A program made the translations under genes and the position numbers. From Palsa-1033 sp963735455 (GTDB lineage Bacteria; Chloroflexota; Limnocylindria; Limnocylindrales; CSP1-4), in contig CAVTKZ010000002.1 in assembly GCA_963735455.1 (NCBI GenBank), positions 1,426,001-1,490,000 of the forward strand: a stretch of 64,000 bases of DNA, given 5' to 3'. This document shows, piece by piece, positions 1 through 8,760 of the stretch; the first letter of the stretch is position 1; the number at the start of each line of letters is the position of its first letter. The notes beneath the pieces are model-generated. The model worked only from the letters and a program-made list of their open reading frames with translations. It was not told the origin of the DNA and did no database searches.

Positions 1-650
1 CGAGAAGGAGGCGATCGTCGATGCGGCGGTGGCCCTCGTCGAGCCGGGCACGGCGATCGGGATCTCGGCCGGGACGACGACCTACGCCCTGGCCCGGCGG
101 CTGGCCGACGTGGTCGGACTGACCGTGGTGACCAACTCGGTCCGGGTTGCCGACGCGCTCCACGACGCCGGCCGGCCGGACCAGACGATCATCCTGACCG
201 GCGGCGTCCGGACCCCATCCGACGCCCTCGTCGGTCCGTTCGCGGTGGCGGCCCTGCGCAGCGTCCATGTCGACCTGGTGTTCATGGGCGTCCACGGCAT
301 GGACGCCCACTCGGGCTACACCTCGCCCAACCTGATGGAGGCCGAGACGAACCGGGCCCTGATCGAGGCCGGTGGCCGGCTGGTCGTCGTGGCCGACCAC
401 ACGAAGTGGGGCCAGGTGGCCCTCAGCTCGATCGCTCCGCCTCGACCAGGCCGACATCGTGATCAGCGACACCGGCCTCGATGCCGAGGCCCAGGAGCTG
501 CTCCGGGGCCGGGTCCGGGAGCTGGTCCTGGTCGATCCGCTGGCGGGCACCTGGCTGGAGCCGGTCCAGATCAATCGCGCGCCCGGTGGGCCGAGCGGGG
601 ACGTCAACGAGTCGCAGGCTCGAGCCGCCGGTCCAGCGCGTGCAGACTGA
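1..650 (+). CDS. DeoR/GlpR-family sugar-responsive repressor, C-terminal part (5' truncated, frameshifted)
   Basis: The frame is open at the left edge, so the N-terminal helix-turn-helix lies outside the window. What remains is the DeoR C-terminal sensor domain, which binds a phosphorylated sugar. Recognisable signatures are the GISAGTTTYALA phosphate-binding loop, VVTNSV, the TGG loop and VADHTKWG. The frame breaks at about position 440: removing one C there restores the expected continuation (IAP-LDQADIVISD), ending at TGA 648-650. The stop overlaps the galT start by 11 bp, so the repressor probably regulates the downstream galactose genes. The break may be a sequencing error or a real mutation. 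Confidence 0.85.
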
Positions 651-1737
651 GCGGGTGCCAGGCAGCCGGACCAAGGTCGCCGAGAATGGCCAGGCCGCGG
701 AGGTCCTGGCCAACCCCCACCGGCGCTGGAACCCGCTCGTCGACGAGTGGGTCCTGGTCTCGACCGAACGGACCCGCCGGCCGTGGCTCGGCCGCCAGGA
801 TCCGTCCGGGCGCCCGCCGGACGTGGCCTACGACCCGACCTGCTACCTGTGCCCGACCAACACCCGGGCCAACGGCCTGATCAACCCGGCGTACGAGCGG
901 ACCTTCGTGTTCACCAACGACTATGCGGCCCTCCGCCCCGAGGTCGACGCCGCCCGGATCGACGACGGCTTGCTGCAGGCCGAGGGCGAGGCCGGGACCT
1001 GCCGCGTCCTGTGCTTCTCGCCTCGTCACGACGTGACCCTGGCCCTCATGTCGCGGCCCGACGTCCGAACCGTGATCGATGTCTGGGCCGACCAGACCGC
1101 CGAGCTCGGGGCGACCTACCAGTGGGTCCAGGTCTTCGAGAACCGGGGCGAGACGATGGGCGCCTCCAACCCCCATCCCCACGGCCAGATCTGGGCCGGC
1201 ACGGCCCTCCCCCACCAGGCGGCCCGCGAGGATGCCAGCCAGCGGGCCTACTTCGAGGCGCACGGCAGCCGGCTGCTCCTCGACTACGCGGCCAGGGAGC
1301 GCCACGGACCGCGAGTGGTCGTCGAGGACGACGAGTGGCTGGTCGTGGTCCCCTTCTGGGCCGTCTGGCCGTTCGAGACGCTGGTCATCCCCAAGCGCCC
1401 GGTCGAGCGCCTGCCGGACCTGGGCGGCCCGGCCCGCGACGCGCTGGCGGGCACCCTGATCGAGCTGCTGGGGCGCTACGACAACCTCTTCCGGCTGCCA
1501 TTCCCCTATTCGATGGGCTGGCACCAGGCCCCCTTCGATGGCCGGTCCCACGAGCACTGGCAGCTCCACGGCCACCTCTACCCGCCGCTCCAGCGGGCGG
1601 CCGTCCGGAAGTTCATCGCCGGCTACGAGATGTTCGCCGAGACCCAGCGCGACCTGAGCGCCGAGGAAGCCGCCGAACGGCTGCGGACGGTCTCGGGCGT
1701 CCATTACCTGAGCAACCCGGGCCCCGGCGCTGACTGA
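640..1737 (+). CDS. galT: Galactose-1-phosphate uridylyltransferase
   Basis: Transfers UMP between UDP-glucose and galactose-1-phosphate in the Leloir pathway (HIT-superfamily nucleotidyltransferase, cytoplasmic). The active-site motif H179-P-H181-G-Q183 is present; H181 corresponds to the uridylylated histidine. A CYLC pair near residue 75 matches the N-terminal metal-binding cysteines. FENRGETMGASNPHPHGQIW and the C-terminal HEHWQLHGHLYPP block are both typical of GalT. The 365-residue length is normal. The GTG at 640 overlaps the regulator's stop; GTG 655 is an alternative. The next gene, galK, follows immediately. Confidence 0.95.
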   Translation: MQTERVPGSRTKVAENGQAAEVLANPHRRWNPLVDEWVLVSTERTRRPWLGRQDPSGRPPDVAYDPTCYLCPTNTRANGLINPAYERTFVFTNDYAALRPEVDAARIDDGLLQAEGEAGTCRVLCFSPRHDVTLALMSRPDVRTVIDVWADQTAELGATYQWVQVFENRGETMGASNPHPHGQIWAGTALPHQAAREDASQRAYFEAHGSRLLLDYAARERHGPRVVVEDDEWLVVVPFWAVWPFETLVIPKRPVERLPDLGGPARDALAGTLIELLGRYDNLFRLPFPYSMGWHQAPFDGRSHEHWQLHGHLYPPLQRAAVRKFIAGYEMFAETQRDLSAEEAAERLRTVSGVHYLSNPGPGAD

Positions 1738-2920
1738 GGCGATCGACCCGCCGGCCCTGACCGACCGCCTCCGAGCGCTCGAGCCGGAGGCCGCCCGGGG
1801 TCGTGCCCCGGTGCACGTCGTGCGCGCCCCGGGACGGGTGAACCTGATCGGCGAGTACACCGACTTCAACCTGGGCTATGTCCTGCCGGCGGCGATCGAT
1901 CGCGAGATCAGGATCGCCTTCGTGCCGAGCGACGATCGGCGAGTCGTCCTCCATCGCATCGATACCGGCCAGCGCGGCGAGTTCGATCTCGATGACCTGC
2001 CCAACAGATCGGGTGGCTGGCTCGACTACGCAGTCGGCACCGCCTGGGCGCTGGCCGCCGACGGGCAGCCCCTGCGCGGGTTGCGCGGCGTCATCGGCTC
2101 AAACCTGCCGACCGGTGCCGGCCTCTCGTCGTCGGCGGCGATCGAGCTGGCGGTTGCCCACGCCCTCCTCGCCGACCCCGATCAGTCGCCCGAGCCGATG
2201 GCCCTGGCCCGGCTCGCCCAGCGGGCGGAGAACGGCTTCGTCGGCGTCCAGTCGGGACTGATGGACCAGTTCGCGGTCGCCTGCGGCCGGGCCGGCGCGG
2301 CCCTCCTGCTCGACTGCCGCTCGCTCGACTGGCAGCCGGTCAAGCTGCCCCTCGAGGAGGTCACCCTGGTCGTGTGCGACAGTGGCCAGGCCCGCAGCCT
2401 GGCCGGCTCCGAGTACAACGTCCGCCGCCAGCAGTGCGACACGGCCGTGGTCATGCTCGCCGGTCACGACCCGGCGGTCCGCTCCCTGCGCGACGTCTCG
2501 AGCGAGCTCCTGGCCGAGGCGGCCGGCCAGGGCTGGCTCGACGACCTGGTCCTCAAGCGGGCGACCCACGTCGTCCGCGAGAATCAGCGGGTGATCGAGA
2601 CGATGGCCGCGCTCGAGGCCGGCGACCTGGCAGCTCTCGGCGAGCTCTTTGCCGCCAGCCATGCCTCGCTCCGGGACCTCTTCGAGGTGAGCTCGGCGGC
2701 GCTCGACGCCCTGGTCGAGATCGCCGTCGCGACACCCGGCGTCGTCGCCGCCCGGATGACCGGCGCCGGCTTCGGCGGCTGCACGATCAACCTGGTCCGG
2801 CCCGACGCGGTCGATGCCCTGCGGGCCGCCGTCGAGTCGACGTATGCCGCCCGGACCGGCTTCCGGCCGATCGTCTTCGCGGTCCTGCCGGCGGCCGGCG
2901 CAGGCCCGCTGGCGGCGTGA
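1730..2920 (+). CDS. galK: Galactokinase (GHMP kinase), start codon non-canonical or uncertain
   Basis: Phosphorylates galactose to galactose-1-phosphate with ATP. Family motifs are all present: RAPGRVNLIGEYTDFN (galactokinase signature), GAGLSSSAAIELA (GHMP ATP-binding loop) and TGAGFGGCTINLV (C-terminal GHMP motif). The first canonical start is GTG 1811, but it leaves only five residues before RAPGRVNLIGE, whereas galactokinases carry roughly 25-30. The same frame upstream reads TEAIDPPALTDRLRALEPEA, a plausible N-terminal helix, back to a stop at 1709. No ATG, GTG or TTG occurs in that stretch; CTG 1730, overlapping the galT stop region, is the best candidate. If 1811 is used the protein has 369 residues. 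Confidence 0.9.
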   Translation: MTEAIDPPALTDRLRALEPEAARGRAPVHVVRAPGRVNLIGEYTDFNLGYVLPAAIDREIRIAFVPSDDRRVVLHRIDTGQRGEFDLDDLPNRSGGWLDYAVGTAWALAADGQPLRGLRGVIGSNLPTGAGLSSSAAIELAVAHALLADPDQSPEPMALARLAQRAENGFVGVQSGLMDQFAVACGRAGAALLLDCRSLDWQPVKLPLEEVTLVVCDSGQARSLAGSEYNVRRQQCDTAVVMLAGHDPAVRSLRDVSSELLAEAAGQGWLDDLVLKRATHVVRENQRVIETMAALEAGDLAALGELFAASHASLRDLFEVSSAALDALVEIAVATPGVVAARMTGAGFGGCTINLVRPDAVDALRAAVESTYAARTGFRPIVFAVLPAAGAGPLAA

Positions 2921-3768
2921 TCCTCGAGCTCGTCGCCGGGCCCGATCGAGCCCTCGTCGACTCGACGGCCGGCGGCCGGCTGGCGGGGCTCGTCGCCGGT
3001 GGCCGCCAGCGGCTCATCGACCGGCCCCAGCCCGGATCGCCAGTCCCGGCGATCAGCTGGGGCAGCTTCCTGATGGCGCCCTGGGTCGGGCGGATCCGGA
3101 CGGGCCGCCTGGAATGGGGCGGCGCCTCGTTCGACCTCCCGGCCAACCTGGCCGGGCACGCGATCCATGGTGCCTGCTTCGACCGGCCCTGGCAGGTCGG
3201 CCGGCAGACGGACCGGTCGGTCGAGCTGAGCCTGGCCATCGATCCGGCCCGCTGGCCGTTCGGCGGCATCGTCCGGCAGTGGCTGGCGCTCGCACCCGGC
3301 GCGCTGAGCTGCACGGCGTCGATCACCGCCGGAGCGGCGACACCGGCAGCGCTCGGCTGGCATCCCTGGTTCGTGCGTGAACCCGGGACGGATCTCGAGG
3401 TGATGGTCTCCGCCGACCGCCGACTGGAGCTCGACTCGACGCTCATCCCGTCGGGCCGCAGCCTGCCCGTCGAGGGCCCGTTCGACCTGCGTGACGGGCC
3501 GCTCCTGGGCGACCGCCGGCTCGACGACGTCTACATCGACGCCCGCGGCCCGGCGATCGTCCGCTGGCCGGACCTCGAGCTGCGGCTCGAGTTCGAGCCG
3601 CCGATCGTGAGCGTGGTCGTCTTCTCGCCGCCCGGCTCGGTCTGTGTCGAGCCGGCGACGGCCTGGCCGGACGCGGTCCGGCTGGCTGCCGGCGGCGCAG
3701 GCGGCACCGGGCTGGCCAGCCTGGCGGCCGGCCAGGAGCTGGCGGCCACGATGACCTGGCGCTGGTGA
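2917..3768 (+). CDS. Aldose 1-epimerase (galactose mutarotase) family protein
   Basis: Probably interconverts alpha and beta anomers of galactose, or a related sugar, feeding galK. The GTG start overlaps the galK stop in a GTGA arrangement, which points to translational coupling. Family features are the early GSFLMAPWVGRI segment (the usual N-terminal Arg/Asn sugar-contact region), HAIHGACFDRPWQV, and the LGWHPWF histidine motif. A conserved acidic motif near the C-terminus reads VCVEPATAWPDA. The 283-residue length fits the mutarotase/YphB-like fold. No galE is visible in the window, so UDP-glucose recycling must be encoded elsewhere. Confidence 0.85.
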   Translation: MILELVAGPDRALVDSTAGGRLAGLVAGGRQRLIDRPQPGSPVPAISWGSFLMAPWVGRIRTGRLEWGGASFDLPANLAGHAIHGACFDRPWQVGRQTDRSVELSLAIDPARWPFGGIVRQWLALAPGALSCTASITAGAATPAALGWHPWFVREPGTDLEVMVSADRRLELDSTLIPSGRSLPVEGPFDLRDGPLLGDRRLDDVYIDARGPAIVRWPDLELRLEFEPPIVSVVVFSPPGSVCVEPATAWPDAVRLAAGGAGGTGLASLAAGQELAATMTWRW

Positions 3769-3880
3769 CTGGGCGCACCGCCAAAACCGGCGCTCTCAGG
3801 ACAGCGTCAGGATCGCCGTCGCAGAGTGGTGGCCGGCGCGCCACGAGGCGCCTGTTTCGTGCACGGTGGAGACCAGGTCC

Positions 3881-4711
3881 ATGACCCAGTCGAGCGGCCC
3901 ATCCTTTTCGTCGCGGGTGACGGGCGCCAACCAGATCCGAGTGGCCATCGTGGCCGGCGTGGCGATCGTCCTGGTCCTGTCCGCGGCGATCACCCTGGCG
4001 GCCTCACCGAACCCGGCCAGCGGTGGCTCCACGCCCAGCACGCCGAGCGGCTCGCCCGCGCCCGGGCATAAGGGCCCGGCAGCAGGCTTCGGGCGCTTCG
4101 GGCCCGGCTTCGGGCCGAGCATCGCCGGGGGCGGCATCGGCGGTTTCGGCTTCGGCGGCGGGATCGCCGGCCCGGGCGGGGCCGGCGGGGTGACCGTGGC
4201 CGCGATCGACGGCTCGAACCTGTCGCTCAAGACGGCCGACGGCTGGACCCGGATGATCACGGTGACCAGCGCGACGAAGATCACCCGGGCCGGCGCGACG
4301 ATCGGCGTGACCGACCTCAAGATCGGCGACGCGATCTCGTTCCGGGAGACGAAGGCCAGCGACGGGTCCTACACGATCACGGCGATCAGCCTGATCCTGC
4401 CCCGGGTCTTCGGCCAGGTCACGGCCACCACCGCCGACACGATCACGATCAAGCAGCTGGGCGGCACGACGACCACCATCCACGTCAGCAGCGCGACGAC
4501 CTTCCAGGTCTTCGGCGTGACCAAGCCGACGATCGCCAACCTGAAGGCAGGCATGACCGTCACGGCCGAGGGGAACCAGGCCAGCGATGGATCCTTTGAC
4601 GCCCTGAGCGTGTCCGGCTTCCAGTTCCGGGTCCCCCAGCCGGGCAACCACCGGACGCCCGGTGGCGCCAAGCCGAACAGCTCGCCGGCGACCAGCGTGC
4701 CGGGCGCCTAG
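3881..4711 (+). CDS. Membrane-anchored or secreted DUF5666-like protein
   Basis: 276 residues. A hydrophobic segment near residues 19-41 follows a short basic N-terminus and looks like a signal anchor or signal peptide. A glycine/phenylalanine-rich low-complexity stretch comes next (residues about 60-110). Two similar beta-rich modules then appear, each with a TVTSATKI or HVSSATTF type strand followed by DLKIGD or NLKAGMTV. That alternation is typical of DUF5666/OB-like repeats of unknown function. ATG 3881 is preferred over GTG 3866 because a GGAG-type site sits at suitable distance upstream. The function is unknown; the protein is probably extracytoplasmic. Confidence 0.7.
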   Translation: MTQSSGPSFSSRVTGANQIRVAIVAGVAIVLVLSAAITLAASPNPASGGSTPSTPSGSPAPGHKGPAAGFGRFGPGFGPSIAGGGIGGFGFGGGIAGPGGAGGVTVAAIDGSNLSLKTADGWTRMITVTSATKITRAGATIGVTDLKIGDAISFRETKASDGSYTITAISLILPRVFGQVTATTADTITIKQLGGTTTTIHVSSATTFQVFGVTKPTIANLKAGMTVTAEGNQASDGSFDALSVSGFQFRVPQPGNHRTPGGAKPNSSPATSVPGA

Positions 4712-4850
4712 CCCCGGAGGGTCGTAGGTCATCCTGCCCATAGACCGCGGGGCGCCCGGGTCCTAGCCTCGGTCACGGGCGCGGACGCGCCGGACCCGGG
4801 TCGGAACGGGTGCTCCGGCGATCCTCGACGCCCAGGACGGAGGGAGCGCC

Positions 4851-6548
4851 TTGCCTGCGATCGAGCCCCGGGTCGAGCTCAGCGGCAGCGAACGCGCGCC
4901 GATCCCCGGTGCCCAGCCGATCGGCCCGGTGCCGCCCGACGAACGGATCGAGCTGACGATCCGGGTTCGGGCCGCGGCCGGCACGACGGCGACCGCGGCT
5001 CCGGACGGCGCGGCCCCCGCGATGGGCGCCTGGCCCCTGAGCCGGGCCGAGCTGCGGGTGGCCCGCGGGGCGGATCCAGCCGACGTCAACGCGGTCGAGG
5101 CCTTCGTCCGCGAGCACGGCCTCGAGGTCGTCGACGCGAAAGCCGCCGAGCGCCGGATCCTGGTCGCCGGCCCGGCCGCCCGGCTGGCCGCCGCCTTCGG
5201 GGTCTCCCTCCTGCGCTACCAGGTCGAGGGCGGCACCTGCCGCGGGCGGACCGGGCCGATCCTGCTCCCGGCTCGCCTGGCGGCGATCATCGAAGGCGTA
5301 TTCGGGCTCGACGACCGGCCCCAGGCCCGGCCTCACTTCCGGATCTTCGAGCCCGGCCCGGCCGCTGACCCCGGCGCCGCGGCGACCGCTGGTGCCGGGA
5401 CGACCGCCGGTACTGGGGCGATCGCCGGTACTGGGGCGGCCGCCGGTGCCGGGGCGACCCGCGCGACGGGCGCCTTTCGACCGGCGACCAGCGTCGAACG
5501 GAGCTTCAGCCCCGTCCAGGTTGCCCGCCTGTACGACTTCGTCAGCGATGCCGACGGGCACGGCCAGGCGATCGCCCTGATCGAGCTCGGCGGCGGTCTC
5601 CGGGCGGCCGACCTGGCGGTCTACTTCGCGGGCCTAGGCATCAGCCTGCCCCCGGTCACGACAGTGTCGGTCGACGGTGGGCGCAATGAGCCGACCACCG
5701 CCGACAGTGCCGACGGCGAAGTGATGCTCGACATCGAGGTCGCCGGGTCGGTCGCGCCCGGGGCAAGCATCGTGGTCTACTTCGCGCCGAACACGGACCG
5801 CGGCTTCCTTGACGCGATCACCACCGCGATCCACGATTCCGACCACCGGCCGTCGGTCATCTCGATCAGCTGGGGCGGACCCGAGTCGGCCTGGACGGCG
5901 CAGGCCATGCGGGTCATGGATGGGGCCTTCGCCGAGGCGGCCCTGGTCGGCGTCACGGTGACCTGTGCGTCGGGCGACAACGGCTCCGACGACCGGGTCG
6001 GCGACGGCCGGGCCCATGCCGACTTCCCGGCATCGAGTCCCAATGTCCTGGCCTGCGGCGGGACCCGGATCAGCGGCTCGATCACCTCGATCGCCGACGA
6101 GCGAACCTGGAACGACGGGCCCCAGGGCGGCGCCTCGGGCGGCGGGATCAGCGACGTCTTCGACCGGCCCGCCTACCAGGCCGACGCCGGCCTGCCCCCG
6201 TCGGCCAATCCCCCGGGGCGCATCGGGCGCGGCCTGCCCGATGTGGCCGGCGACGCCAGTCCGGCCAGCGGCTACGCCGTCCGGGTCGACGGCCGGGACA
6301 TGGTGATCGGCGGGACGAGTGCGGTGGCGCCCCTCTACGCGGGCCTTGTCGCCCTGCTCAACCAGAAGCTCGGACAGCCGGTCGGCTTCCTGAATCCATT
6401 CCTGTACGGACCCGGCCGGGAGGCAATCCGGGACATCACCGAGGGGGACAACGGCGAATACCCGGCCGGGCCAGGCTGGGACGCCTGCACGGGCCTCGGC
6501 CGGATCGACGGGGCGGCCCTGCTCGCGGCGCTCGAACGGCGGGCCTAG
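4851..6548 (+). CDS. S53 family peptidase (sedolisin/kumamolisin-like) with pro-domain
   Basis: Serine-carboxyl peptidase, usually secreted and active at acid pH. An N-terminal activation domain covers about residues 40-165 (PLSRAELRVARGADPADV and the following segments). The catalytic domain starts near residue 210. Catalytic residues are visible as E290 and D294 (in GEVMLDIEVAG), oxyanion D376 (ASGDNGSDD) and nucleophile S490 (GGTSAVAP). A C-terminal calcium-site region follows (ITEGDNG...GWDACTGLGRID). The TTG start has a GGAGG site six to seven bases upstream. No classical signal peptide is visible. The linker between pro- and catalytic domains is encoded by an 18-bp tandem repeat. Confidence 0.93.
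   Translation: MPAIEPRVELSGSERAPIPGAQPIGPVPPDERIELTIRVRAAAGTTATAAPDGAAPAMGAWPLSRAELRVARGADPADVNAVEAFVREHGLEVVDAKAAERRILVAGPAARLAAAFGVSLLRYQVEGGTCRGRTGPILLPARLAAIIEGVFGLDDRPQARPHFRIFEPGPAADPGAAATAGAGTTAGTGAIAGTGAAAGAGATRATGAFRPATSVERSFSPVQVARLYDFVSDADGHGQAIALIELGGGLRAADLAVYFAGLGISLPPVTTVSVDGGRNEPTTADSADGEVMLDIEVAGSVAPGASIVVYFAPNTDRGFLDAITTAIHDSDHRPSVISISWGGPESAWTAQAMRVMDGAFAEAALVGVTVTCASGDNGSDDRVGDGRAHADFPASSPNVLACGGTRISGSITSIADERTWNDGPQGGASGGGISDVFDRPAYQADAGLPPSANPPGRIGRGLPDVAGDASPASGYAVRVDGRDMVIGGTSAVAPLYAGLVALLNQKLGQPVGFLNPFLYGPGREAIRDITEGDNGEYPAGPGWDACTGLGRIDGAALLAALERRA
5391..5462 (+). repeat. Four tandem 18-bp units inside the S53 peptidase linker
   Basis: Units begin GGTGCCGGGA (5391), GGTACTGGGG (5409), GGTACTGGGG (5427) and GGTGCCGGGG (5445), each 18 bp and in frame. 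They encode an Ala/Gly/Thr linker between pro-peptide and catalytic domain. Copy number could vary without disrupting the frame. Confidence 0.85.
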
Positions 6549-6576
6549 CCCCGACCGACCGGGCGGCCGCCCGGGA

Positions 6577-7113
6577 TCAGCCGAGGCCGGTGTCGTGACC
6601 TCGATCGTCGCCGGCCGGGCCGGCCGCGCGAGCACGATCGGCATCCTGGGCCTGGGCGACATCCCGGGCAATCTGCTCGAATGGGATCGGCGGCCAGGGC
6701 GTGCCCCGCTTGGCCAGGTACGCGTTCGCCTTGCGGCGGCCCAGCCGGTAGAACTGGAACATGTGGAGCGGGGCGCTGGCGTGGGGCATTCGATCCGTGT
6801 TCGGCCGGCCGTTGGCCGTGACGAACTCGATCACCCTGAACTCCGTCGTCCCGTCCGCCGCCGGGCCGAGCTCGCCCTTGAGGACCACCTGGCGCAGCCC
6901 CTCGAGCCGCTCGTCGTGCATGTGGAAGAGGAGACAGGCCTTGCCCTGCCACGCGGCGGCGATCGGGGCGAGGTCCTCGAACGTGATCGTGTGCGTCGCG
7001 GCATCGAGCCGGACGCGACAGCGGATGCTGATCGGCGCCCCCGACGGCTCGACCCAGCTGAGCACCGCCGAGCGGTAGTCGGGGATGCCCGCGGCCAGCG
7101 GCTCAGACCACAT
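6577..7113 (-). CDS. Probable FMN-binding split-barrel (pyridoxamine 5'-phosphate oxidase-like) protein
   Basis: 178 residues. The first half reads as alternating beta strands with the pattern seen in PPOX-like flavin or heme split barrels (AVLSWVEPSGAP, ISIRCRVRLDAATHTITF, GKACLLFHMHD, GLRQVVLKGEL). The C-terminal part holds a conserved-looking MFQFYRLGRRKANAYLAKRG segment and a disordered tail. Its start overlaps the end of the second split-barrel gene upstream by 11 bp, so the two are translated together. No catalytic residues can be assigned and the substrate is unknown. It could be a non-enzymatic partner of the neighbouring protein. Confidence 0.6.
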   Translation of the reverse strand: MWSEPLAAGIPDYRSAVLSWVEPSGAPISIRCRVRLDAATHTITFEDLAPIAAAWQGKACLLFHMHDERLEGLRQVVLKGELGPAADGTTEFRVIEFVTANGRPNTDRMPHASAPLHMFQFYRLGRRKANAYLAKRGTPWPPIPFEQIARDVAQAQDADRARAAGPAGDDRGHDTGLG

Positions 7114-7612
7114 GGCCGACCTGGATCTCGGTTGGCTGGCGGCTGAAATCGCCCTGCGGCCAGGCCAGGATCCGGCGTGGGCTGACCGTCAGCGACAGGC
7201 GCTGGAAGAGATACCAGATGAACAGCCGGCGGACGATCGGGTTGTTCGTGAACCGGCGGCTGTCGGGCTGGCGCGCGGCGACGGTCTTGAACAGGCCGAT
7301 GATGTCCGGGCCGTAGTCGAGGACCTCCTCGACCTGCGCCTCGCCCTGGACCAGGACGGCCGGTGGCTGGCTGAGCTCCGAGCCGGTCGGGTCGGAATAG
7401 AGGAGCGAGACCTGCGGGTGGCGCCGGGCGTTGTAGGCCTTGGCCGCGAAGGCGATCGAGACGGCGCAGGTGATCGTGCCGGTCTCGGGGTTGTAGTAGG
7501 GCACCGACGGCCAGGTCATCGGCTGGCCGTCACGGGCCACGGTCGTGAACTCGCAGGTGTAGAACCGGCGCAGGACCGCTTCGACGTCGGCCGGCAGGGC
7601 GGGTCCACTCAT
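7103..7612 (-). CDS. Pyridoxamine 5'-phosphate oxidase family (FMN split-barrel) protein
   Basis: 169 residues from ATG 7612 (MSGPALPADV). The fold is suggested by VLRRFYTCEFTTVARDGQP followed by strands TWPSVPYYNPETGTITCAVS and AKAYNARRHPQVSLLYSD, the usual flavin-phosphate-binding order in small F420/FMN-dependent oxidoreductases of this superfamily. An in-frame start at 7642 exists but would run almost to the tRNA, so 7612 is preferred. It sits upstream of, and overlaps, a second split-barrel gene. The substrate cannot be deduced. Confidence 0.7.
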   Translation of the reverse strand: MSGPALPADVEAVLRRFYTCEFTTVARDGQPMTWPSVPYYNPETGTITCAVSIAFAAKAYNARRHPQVSLLYSDPTGSELSQPPAVLVQGEAQVEEVLDYGPDIIGLFKTVAARQPDSRRFTNNPIVRRLFIWYLFQRLSLTVSPRRILAWPQGDFSRQPTEIQVGHVV

Positions 7613-7645
7613 CCGCGCATTGTGCCTTGGAGCACGGGGCAAGGT

Positions 7646-7720
7646 TGGCTCCGGCGGTAGGACTCGAACCTACGACCAAGCGGTTAACAGCCGCCCGCTC
7701 TACCACTGAGCTACGCCGGA
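7646..7720 (-). tRNA. tRNA-Asn (anticodon GTT)
   Basis: Read on the reverse strand it starts TCCGGCG and ends CGCCGGA-G-CCA, giving a perfect 7-bp acceptor stem, a G discriminator and an encoded CCA. The D-arm (GTAGCTCAGTGGTAGAGC), the anticodon loop CTGTTAA with GTT, and the T-arm with GGTTCGAGTCC are all canonical. There is no intron. Confidence 0.97.
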
Positions 7721-7866
7721 GCGAGGACCGCCGGGGCGGTCAAGGCCGGGCCGAAACCCGGGCTGCGCGGGCGAAGGATAGCACGGGCCACTCGCCCCTC
7801 GACTCGATCGGGGCGAGGGCCCGACCCACCCGAGGGCTCCACGGGGAGGGCTGCCATACTGCCTCC

Positions 7867-8715
7867 ATGAGCCTGATCAGCCCCGAGGAGCTGGCGGTCC
7901 GGATCGACGACCCGGACGTGCGGATCGTCGACGTGCGCTGGTACCTGGGCAAGCCCGGTGCCGGGCGGGCGGCATACGACGCCGGGCACCTGCCCGAGGC
8001 GATCCACCTCGACCTGGACAGCGACCTGGTCGCGCCCGAGGGTCCCGGACGCCACCCGCTGCCGGAGCCGGGCTGGTTCGCGGCCCGCCTCGGCCAAGCC
8101 GGGATCGGCGATGGCGACCTGGTCGTGGCCTACGACGATGTCGGCGGCTGGATCGCCGCCCGCCTGTGGTGGATGCTCGACAACCTGGGCCACGCCCGGG
8201 CCGTGGTCCTCGATGGCGGCCTGGCCGCCTGGACCGCGCTGGGCCTGCCGACCACGACCGACGAGCCCGAGTTCGAGCCAGCCGAGCTGCACCTCGCCGG
8301 CCATTGGTCGCGGATCGTGGACCGCGGCGACCTGCTCGGCCGGCTGCGCAGCACCCACCGGCCGGTGCTCCTGGACGCACGGGCCGGACCGCGCTACCGG
8401 GGCGAGGTCGAGCCGATCGACCCGGCCGCCGGCCACATCCCGACCGCCCTCAGCGCGCCGACCGACGGCAACCTCGGGCCCGAGGGTCGCTTCCTCGCGC
8501 CCGATGCCCTGCGAGAGCGCTTCGTCGCGCTGGGCGCCGGCGGCGACGACGTCATCACCTCGTGCGGCAGCGGCGTGTCGGCCTGCCACCATGCCCTCGC
8601 CCTGCGGATCGCCGGCCTGCCCGACCCGATCCTGTACCCCGGATCATGGAGCGACTGGAGCACCGCCGGATATCCCGTCGCGACCGGCCCGGAGCCCGGC
8701 CCGCCCCCCGAGTGA
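7867..8715 (+). CDS. Two-domain sulfurtransferase (rhodanese/3-mercaptopyruvate type)
   Basis: 282 residues in two tandem rhodanese domains: an inactive N-terminal copy (about 5-130) and a catalytic C-terminal copy (about 150-275). The active-site loop is C233-GSGVSA, and the CGSGVxA form is more typical of 3-mercaptopyruvate sulfurtransferases (SseA-like) than of thiosulfate-specific rhodaneses (CRKGVT). Other family landmarks are VDVRWYLGKPGAG with AGHLPEAIHLDLD, and AGHIPTALSAP in the second domain. The start is ATG 7867; a longer open frame running into the tRNA region is not credible. It moves a sulfane sulfur from mercaptopyruvate or thiosulfate to an acceptor. Confidence 0.92.
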   Translation: MSLISPEELAVRIDDPDVRIVDVRWYLGKPGAGRAAYDAGHLPEAIHLDLDSDLVAPEGPGRHPLPEPGWFAARLGQAGIGDGDLVVAYDDVGGWIAARLWWMLDNLGHARAVVLDGGLAAWTALGLPTTTDEPEFEPAELHLAGHWSRIVDRGDLLGRLRSTHRPVLLDARAGPRYRGEVEPIDPAAGHIPTALSAPTDGNLGPEGRFLAPDALRERFVALGAGGDDVITSCGSGVSACHHALALRIAGLPDPILYPGSWSDWSTAGYPVATGPEPGPPPE

Positions 8716-8760
8716 CTGCCGCGTAACGCGCCGGTAAGAGGCAGCGCCCAGGATCGGCGG

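Noticed and set aside
7627..7866. N-terminal extension of the sulfurtransferase back through the tRNA
   Set aside because: The extension is the antisense translation of the tRNA and has no homology; ATG 7867 gives a full-length two-domain enzyme.
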